11,270 bases of DNA, taken from an uncultured Gemella sp. Lineage in GTDB: Bacteria > Bacillota > Bacilli > Staphylococcales > Gemellaceae. A program made the position numbers and the translations under genes. This document shows, in pieces, positions 6,692-11,270 of the stretch; the first letter of the stretch is position 1; the number at the start of each line of letters is the position of its first letter. The notes under the pieces were generated by a model. The model saw only the letters and a list, made by a program, of their open reading frames with translations, ran no database searches and had not been told where the DNA came from. The DNA is taken from contig CAKMQO010000219.1 of assembly GCA_927911695.1 (NCBI GenBank), positions 1 to 11,270 on the forward strand, read 5' to 3'.

Positions 6692-9328
6692 TTATTTATT
6701 TTCTGCTGCTTCAACATTTTTTATAGCTGCTTTAGCTGCCGCAATTCTAGCAATAATTACCCTATATGGTGAACATGATACATATCCTAATCCTATTTTA
6801 GAGCATAATAATATTGATTTTTCATCTCCACCATGTTCCCCACAAATTCCAAGCTTAATACCTGGTTTAGTAGTTTTTGCTTTTTCAACTGCAAGTTTCA
6901 TAAGTTCTAATACTCCACTATCATCAAGATGAACAAATGGATCTGAATCTAAGATATTTTTTTTCTTATAAATATCAATGAATTTTTCAGCGTCATCTCT
7001 AGAGTAACCAAATGTTAATTGAGTTAAGTCATTAGTACCGAAACTGAAGAAATCTGCATGTTCTGCAATCTTATCAGCAATTAGACAAGCTCGAGGAATT
7101 TCAATCATCGTTCCTACTTTGTATTTAAAGTCTGCATTGTACAATTGAATTTCTTTTTCCACAAGTTCAACGATTTGTTCACGTAACACTGCAAGTTCTT
7201 TTTCTAATCCTACTAAAGGAATCATAATTTCAACATTTACTTCAATACCATCTTTACGAGCTCTAATAGCTGCTGAACTAATAGCTTTCGCCTGCATTAA
7301 GTAAATTTCCGGATATGTAATACCTAGTCGACAACCACGATGTCCCATCATAGGATTGAATTCTGCAATGCTAGCTATTTTCGCTTCTAATTGATTAACA
7401 CTTATACCTATTTCCTCGGCAATAAGCTTAACAGTATTTTCATCTTTTGGTAAAAATTCATGAAGCGGTGGATCTAATAATCTTATATTAACAGATTTAC
7501 CTTGAGCTTCTTTAAAAATCTTATAGAAATCTTCACTTTGAATTGGTTGTAATCTATCTAAGAATCTAACTCTCTCATTAGTATCACTTGCTAAAATCAT
7601 TTTTCTAACTAGACTAATTCTATCTTCTTCAAAGAACATATGCTCTGTTCTACATAATCCTATTCCTTCAGCTCCAAACTCAAAAGCAACTTTAGCGTCA
7701 GTTTCATTATCTGCATTTGCTAGTACTTTAAGTTCTCTAATTTCATCAGCCCATCCTAAAAGTTTATTGAATCTATCGCTAAATTTGGCATCAACTTTAT
7801 CTACTTCACCAAGATATACTTTACCACTGCTTCCATCAACTGAGATTATATCACCTTCATGTAATGTTACCCCAGCAATTTTCAGAGTTTTTTCAGCATA
7901 ATTTATAATCATGTTTTGGCAACCACAGACACAACATTTACCCATTCCTCTTGCTACTACAGCAGCATGTGATGTCATACCTCCACGTAAAGTTACAATA
8001 GCCTCTGAGCTAATCATACCTTCAATATCTTCTGGAGAAGTTTCTTCTCTTACCAAAATAACAGGTTTTGTTTTCGCCGCTGCTACGGCTTCTTGCGCTG
8101 TGAAATAAATACCACCGACTGCAGCACCAGGTGATGCTGCTAACCCTTGAGTTAATTGTTTAGCTTCTTTTAATGATTTTTCCTCAAATGTAGCATGAAG
8201 AAGTTTATTAATCTCCTCTGTTCCCACTCTTAGAATCGCTTCTTCTTTAGAAATTACACCTTCTTCTGCTAGTGATACCGCAACTTCAACCACTGCATTT
8301 GGTGTTCTTTTTGCGTTTCTTGTTTGAAGAATATACAATCTTCCATCTTCAATAGTAAACTCGATATCTTGCATATCTTTATAGTGTTGTTCTAATTTTT
8401 TAGAAATCTCAACAAATTCTTTATATAAATGTGGCATGTCATCTTTTAGAATACTAATATTTTTAGGAGTTCTTATACCTGCTACAACATCTTCCCCTTG
8501 CGCATTAATTAGATATTCACCAAAAAGTTCATCCTCTCCAGTTACAGGGTTTCTACTAAATGAAACTCCAGTACCACAATTATCTCCCATATTACCAAAC
8601 ACCATAGCTTGAATATTTACAGCAGTACCAAGTTTATCACTAATATTGTGTAGTCTTCTATATACTTTAGCACGATTATTATTCCATGATTTAAAAACAG
8701 CTTCAATAGCTAGCATAAGCTGCTCTTTTACACTCATAGGAAACTCTCGACCTACTTCTTTTTTATAAATTTCCTTAAACTCTTCAACAATATTGAATAA
8801 ATCTTTCTCATTTAATTCACTATCTTGCTCATAGCCATTAGCAGTTTTAACTCTAGTTAAAACTTCCTCAAACTTATATTTTTCTACATCCATAACAACA
8901 TCTGAGAACATTTGAATAAATCTTCTATAACTATCATAGGCAAAACGATAGTTATTATTCTTCTTAGCCAATGCTATAGTAGTTTCATCATTTAATCCCA
9001 GATTTAAAATAGTATCCATCATTCCTGGCATAGAAAATACTGCACCACTGCGAACAGACACTAATAAAGGACTTTCTATACTTCCTAATTTTTTCCCAAT
9101 ATTTTCTTCTAAAATTTGAAGTTGTTCATTAATCTGTTTTAAAATCTCAGGTTTAATTCTTTCCCCATTTTCATAATAACTATTACAACTTTCTGTAGTA
9201 ATAGTAAAACCAGGAGGAACACTAATCCCTAAACCTTTCATCTCTGCAAGGTTTGCTCCTTTCCCTCCTAATAAAGATTTCATATCTTTATTTCCTTCAC
9301 TGAAATTATAAACATATTTTTTTGACAT
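6692..9328 (-). CDS. ppdK: Pyruvate, phosphate dikinase
   Basis: Cytoplasmic enzyme interconverting pyruvate + ATP + Pi and PEP + AMP + PPi. Depending on conditions it serves PPi-linked glycolysis or makes PEP for gluconeogenesis. Intact, 878 aa, normal family length. The N-terminal ATP-grasp part shows GGKGANLAEM (21-30) and RSGAVFSMPGMMDT (93-106). The swivelling domain has GGMTSHAAV with phospho-acceptor His454 and the regulatory Thr452. The C-terminal barrel has GTNDLTQLTFGYSRDD and GICGEHGGD with catalytic Cys829. The ATG at 9328 follows a GGGGGA Shine-Dalgarno (9337-9342). It lies 63 nt after ppsR, whose product should phosphorylate and dephosphorylate Thr452. No frame damage over 2.6 kb, unlike most neighbours. 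Confidence 0.98.
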   Translation of the reverse strand: MSKKYVYNFSEGNKDMKSLLGGKGANLAEMKGLGISVPPGFTITTESCNSYYENGERIKPEILKQINEQLQILEENIGKKLGSIESPLLVSVRSGAVFSMPGMMDTILNLGLNDETTIALAKKNNNYRFAYDSYRRFIQMFSDVVMDVEKYKFEEVLTRVKTANGYEQDSELNEKDLFNIVEEFKEIYKKEVGREFPMSVKEQLMLAIEAVFKSWNNNRAKVYRRLHNISDKLGTAVNIQAMVFGNMGDNCGTGVSFSRNPVTGEDELFGEYLINAQGEDVVAGIRTPKNISILKDDMPHLYKEFVEISKKLEQHYKDMQDIEFTIEDGRLYILQTRNAKRTPNAVVEVAVSLAEEGVISKEEAILRVGTEEINKLLHATFEEKSLKEAKQLTQGLAASPGAAVGGIYFTAQEAVAAAKTKPVILVREETSPEDIEGMISSEAIVTLRGGMTSHAAVVARGMGKCCVCGCQNMIINYAEKTLKIAGVTLHEGDIISVDGSSGKVYLGEVDKVDAKFSDRFNKLLGWADEIRELKVLANADNETDAKVAFEFGAEGIGLCRTEHMFFEEDRISLVRKMILASDTNERVRFLDRLQPIQSEDFYKIFKEAQGKSVNIRLLDPPLHEFLPKDENTVKLIAEEIGISVNQLEAKIASIAEFNPMMGHRGCRLGITYPEIYLMQAKAISSAAIRARKDGIEVNVEIMIPLVGLEKELAVLREQIVELVEKEIQLYNADFKYKVGTMIEIPRACLIADKIAEHADFFSFGTNDLTQLTFGYSRDDAEKFIDIYKKKNILDSDPFVHLDDSGVLELMKLAVEKAKTTKPGIKLGICGEHGGDEKSILLCSKIGLGYVSCSPYRVIIARIAAAKAAIKNVEAAENK

Positions 9329-9391
9329 TGTAAAATTCCCCCATAAAAAAAATTATTATTTTATATAATTATTTCTTTTTATTATTTTTGT

Positions 9392-10205
9392 TTAAACCTT
9401 CAGACCTCTTTCTCTCATAATCCCAATTATTAATTCAGCCGTCTCCTCAATAGCTTTATTTTGAACATCTATTATAGGACATCCAAGTTTTTCCATAATC
9501 TCTAGAGCATATTCTAACTCTTCAAAAATCTGTATTTCATCAGTATAATCCGAATTCCCTGATACGCCTAGAGTCTTCAATCTTTCTTCCCTCAACTTAT
9601 TAAGTTGTTTTACTGAATTTGTTAAACCTATTACTTTTCTTTTTACTTCATATAATTGTTCTGGAAGTATCAAGTCTTGAATAATAGGAACATTCATAAC
9701 TTTAATATTTCTATTGGCTAAATATAAGCTTAATGGTGTTTTAGAAGTTCTCGATACACCTAAAATTATAACATCTGCTTCTTTTAGACCATTTATATCT
9801 TTCCCGTCATCATACTTCACAGCAAATTCTAAAGCATCTATTCTCTTAAAATACTCCGCTCCCATCTTTCTATTTAAACCAGGATTCCCTTCAGCTTTTA
9901 CTCCTAATTTTTCTTCAAAAGTACTAAGCATCTCACTTAATAGATCTATAACTTTTATATTTTTTTCTAATCCTTTTTCTTTTACATAGCTTGCTAAAGC
10001 ACCATCAACTAATGTTTGAACAATTACATCTCCCTCATTTACATTGGATTATAATACAATTCTATTTTTTTCTTTTGTACAAACATTTGAGTTTTTTAAG
10101 TACCTTATACTTCTTATTCTTATAAGAAAACTGCACGAGTGCTGCATCAACCACATCCTTTGCAGTGTTTCCTATTGAATCTGAAATTATATGTACAGTT
10201 AACAT
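9392..10205 (-). CDS. ppsR: PPDK regulatory protein (DUF299 kinase/phosphorylase), N-terminal part frameshifted
   Basis: Bifunctional enzyme of the YqfL/PpsR/PDRP family: ADP-dependent phosphorylation of the PPDK threonine inactivates PPDK, and Pi-dependent removal restores it. The intact part (179 aa) has FAVKYDDG and the P-loop GVSRTSKTPLS, then LEYALEIMEKLGCPIIDVQNKAIEETA at the C terminus, seen as conserved blocks. The true start is ATG 10205, MLTVHIISDSIGNTAKD, 1 nt after the ccpN stop and behind GGAGGG, so coupled translation is likely. The segment between is broken. The simplest repair is an extra base in the T6 run (10092-10097), another in the T7 run (10065-10071), and one lost in TT (10044-10045). 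It yields KEKIELYYNPNVNEGDVIVQ and about 270 aa, the family length. I cannot prove which indels are real; a true null allele remains possible. Confidence 0.9.
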
Positions 10206-10206
10206 A

Positions 10207-10825
10207 TTATCCCTCCAGTATTTCCAATAATAACTTAATTAATGTAGTTTTCGATATTTTCCCGACGATTACCTTACCATCTTTTTCGTCCCTTACAACA
10301 GGTAAGCAATCAATCTCATGTAAAATTAATTTTCTTAATGCATCAGTAACTAACTCATCTTCATATATATATATAACGTTTGGAACACGAGTCATCGCTA
10401 ATACTATAGGAAGATTTTTGTCCATCAGCATTCCTAGATAATTTCAGCATATCCTTTCTAGATGTTACACCAGCAAGGTGATTATTCTCATCGACAATAA
10501 AAATAGTTCCTACATCATAAATAAATAATTTTGATAATACCTCAGAAAAATTCGCTGTACTCTTAGCAGTTATAGCTATTCCCATTACATCTTTAACTAA
10601 TTTACTTTTTATTTCTTCACGTTGTTCTCCTGGTGAAAAATTATAATTGTAATAGTAACCTACATTGGGTTTTGCTTCCAAAATCTCTAACATTCCTAAG
10701 ACCGCAAGGTCATTTCTTAAAGTAGATTTCCCCAAAGAAAGCTTTTCTGCAATTTCATCACTTGTTATCGGTTCAAAATTCTTTACTATTTCAATTATAG
10801 CTTTATGTCTCTCAGTAAGTTTCAT
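10207..10825 (-). CDS. ccpN: CcpN-type repressor (HTH plus two CBS domains), one frameshift
   Basis: Related to B. subtilis CcpN (YqzB), a repressor of gluconeogenic genes such as gapB and pckA that responds to energy state. The N terminus carries a winged-helix/HTH segment, ITSDEIAEKLSLGKSTLRND (20-39), then KPNVGYYY. CBS domain 1 spans about 78-133 (VGTIFIVDENNHLAGVTSRKD). CBS domain 2 is in the second piece (MTRVPNVIYIYEDELVTD and IDCLPVV). The frame breaks near 10433-10437, just after SRKDMLKLS. Alignment by eye to CcpN favours two missing bases, but one extra base is equally simple. Repaired length is about 205-206 aa, against about 212 for B. subtilis. Shine-Dalgarno AAGGAGG before ATG 10825. 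It heads the ccpN-ppsR-ppdK operon; ccpN next to ppsR (yqfL) is the arrangement in B. subtilis too. Confidence 0.92.
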
Positions 10826-10853
10826 TGCTCCTCCTTCTTGTATTATATTTTTT

Positions 10854-10882
10854 ATTATACAATATGTTACACATTAATTCAA
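10854..10882 (-). promoter_or_regulatory. Promoter of ccpN-ppsR-ppdK
   Basis: Minus strand TTGAAT (10877-10882), exact 17-bp spacer, perfect TATAAT (10854-10859). The start would be near 10847, giving a leader of about 20 nt that carries the AAGGAGG ribosome site. Confidence 0.8.
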
Positions 10883-10906
10883 GCTTTATCATTAATTAAT
10901 GTGTAA
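10867..10906. promoter_or_regulatory. 13-bp perfect inverted repeat over the ccpN promoter (candidate operator)
   Basis: TTACACATTAATT (10867-10879) and its exact complement (10894-10906) are separated by 14 bp. The inner end of the left arm covers part of the -35 box and most of the arm lies in the spacer, a position suited to repression. The heptamer ACATTAA/TTAATGT recurs in the palindrome at the PBP promoter (6481-6496). The regulator is unknown; CcpN itself is one possibility. Confidence 0.55.
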
Positions 10907-10986
10907 TAATATTTTTAATGTATTCTATTATTTGCTTTTAAAATGGATATATTATGTGATATTAATAACATTTATTACCAAATTAT

Positions 10987-11015
10987 TAAAATAGAGTTAC
11001 TCGATATCTATTTTA
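10987..11015. promoter_or_regulatory. Inverted repeat upstream of the divergent gene
   Basis: TAAAATAGA (10987-10995) and TCTATTTTA (11007-11015) flank an 11-nt centre. It ends right against the candidate -35 box (11016-11021), so it may be a regulator site. It could also act as a weak terminator-like hairpin. Confidence 0.35.
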
Positions 11016-11044
11016 TTTAAATTTAAATATTTATATGTTATAAT
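11016..11044 (+). promoter_or_regulatory. Extended -10 promoter of the plus-strand gene
   Basis: TTTAAA (11016-11021), 17-bp spacer, TATAAT (11039-11044) preceded by TG at 11036-11037, which makes an extended -10. The gene's Shine-Dalgarno GAGGGG is at 11062-11067, 9 nt before the ATG. Confidence 0.75.
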
Positions 11045-11076
11045 TAATTTAATAATATATTGAGGGGAAAAATTGT

Positions 11077-11270
11077 ATGTCAAAATTATCAAAACTATTT
11101 GCAATCGGTACAGGAATAGCCATTGCTAACTATTATTCAAAAAATCCAAATAAAGTAGAAGATCACACTGAATACGTTAAGAAAAAATCTAAAGATTACT
11201 ATGGTTACACACGTTGTATGATTCGCTACACTAAGAAAAACGGTGTTGAAGAAGCGGCAATCTACCTATA
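11077..11270 (+). CDS. Unrecognised protein, N-terminal part (runs off the window)
   Basis: The frame is open from ATG 11077 to the last base: 64 complete codons and no stop. A strong Shine-Dalgarno and an extended -10 promoter support it. The product starts MSKLSKLFAIGTGIAIANYY, a short hydrophobic patch after two lysines. It is too short and too Gly/Asn-containing for a confident signal peptide or membrane anchor. A Lys/Tyr-rich hydrophilic stretch follows, YVKKKSKDYYGYTRCMIRY, then KNGVEEAAIYL. I do not recognise the family and propose no function. It is the only plus-strand gene here and is divergent from ccpN across 251 bp, so the two may share regulation. Confidence 0.8.
   Translation, partial: MSKLSKLFAIGTGIAIANYYSKNPNKVEDHTEYVKKKSKDYYGYTRCMIRYTKKNGVEEAAIYL

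Noticed and set aside
10365..10378. AT dinucleotide repeat as a phase-variable tract.
   Set aside because: It encodes VIYIYED in the second CBS domain and is short. The nearby frameshift lies about 60 bp away, not in the tract.
10139..10441. Plus-strand open frame of 100 codons.
   Set aside because: It is antisense to the ccpN/ppsR junction, has no ribosome site, and both minus-strand genes are clearly real.

Overview
The window looks like chromosome of a low-GC, Gram-positive coccus or relative in the Bacillales. It is very AT-rich, with AT-dominated intergenic DNA, good Shine-Dalgarno sites and Firmicutes-type gene neighbours (rapZ-yvcK, ccpN-ppsR). The protein sequences remind me of Gemella, but that genus call is an inference I could not check.

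Layout. Bases 1-460 hold no protein gene. They contain two consecutive, highly folded elements of about 160 and 145 nt, then a two-way intrinsic terminator. The next seven genes all lie on the minus strand. Read in the direction of transcription (right to left) they are: ccpN (CBS-domain repressor of gluconeogenic genes), ppsR (PPDK regulatory kinase/phosphorylase) and ppdK (pyruvate, phosphate dikinase), closed by a terminator; then a monocistronic class A penicillin-binding protein with its own promoter and terminator; then rapZ-yvcK-pgi, tightly spaced and ending at the two-way terminator. At the far right a divergent plus-strand gene of unknown function starts behind a good promoter and runs off the window.

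How the genes fit together. Both operons sit around the PEP/hexose-phosphate node. CcpN controls gluconeogenic transcription, PpsR switches PPDK on and off by phosphorylation, and PPDK interconverts pyruvate and PEP. Pgi interconverts glucose-6-phosphate and fructose-6-phosphate, which feeds amino-sugar and wall synthesis. YvcK (GlmR) and RapZ belong to families that tie hexosamine status to wall growth, and a wall polymerase gene lies between the two operons.

Quality of the sequence. Five of the seven complete genes (pgi, rapZ, the PBP, ppsR, ccpN) carry small frameshifts, mostly single bases in or beside short homopolymers. Restoring them gives proteins of family-typical length with catalytic residues at the expected numbers, so I read most as base-call or assembly errors rather than decay. 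I annotate each gene over its full reconstructed span.

Most unusual signal: the two neighbouring folded elements at the left end. They share one architecture (two-part closing stem, three hairpins, and a middle 10-bp hairpin whose 8-nt loop is complementary to the 5' strand of the closing stem) while their sequences differ.
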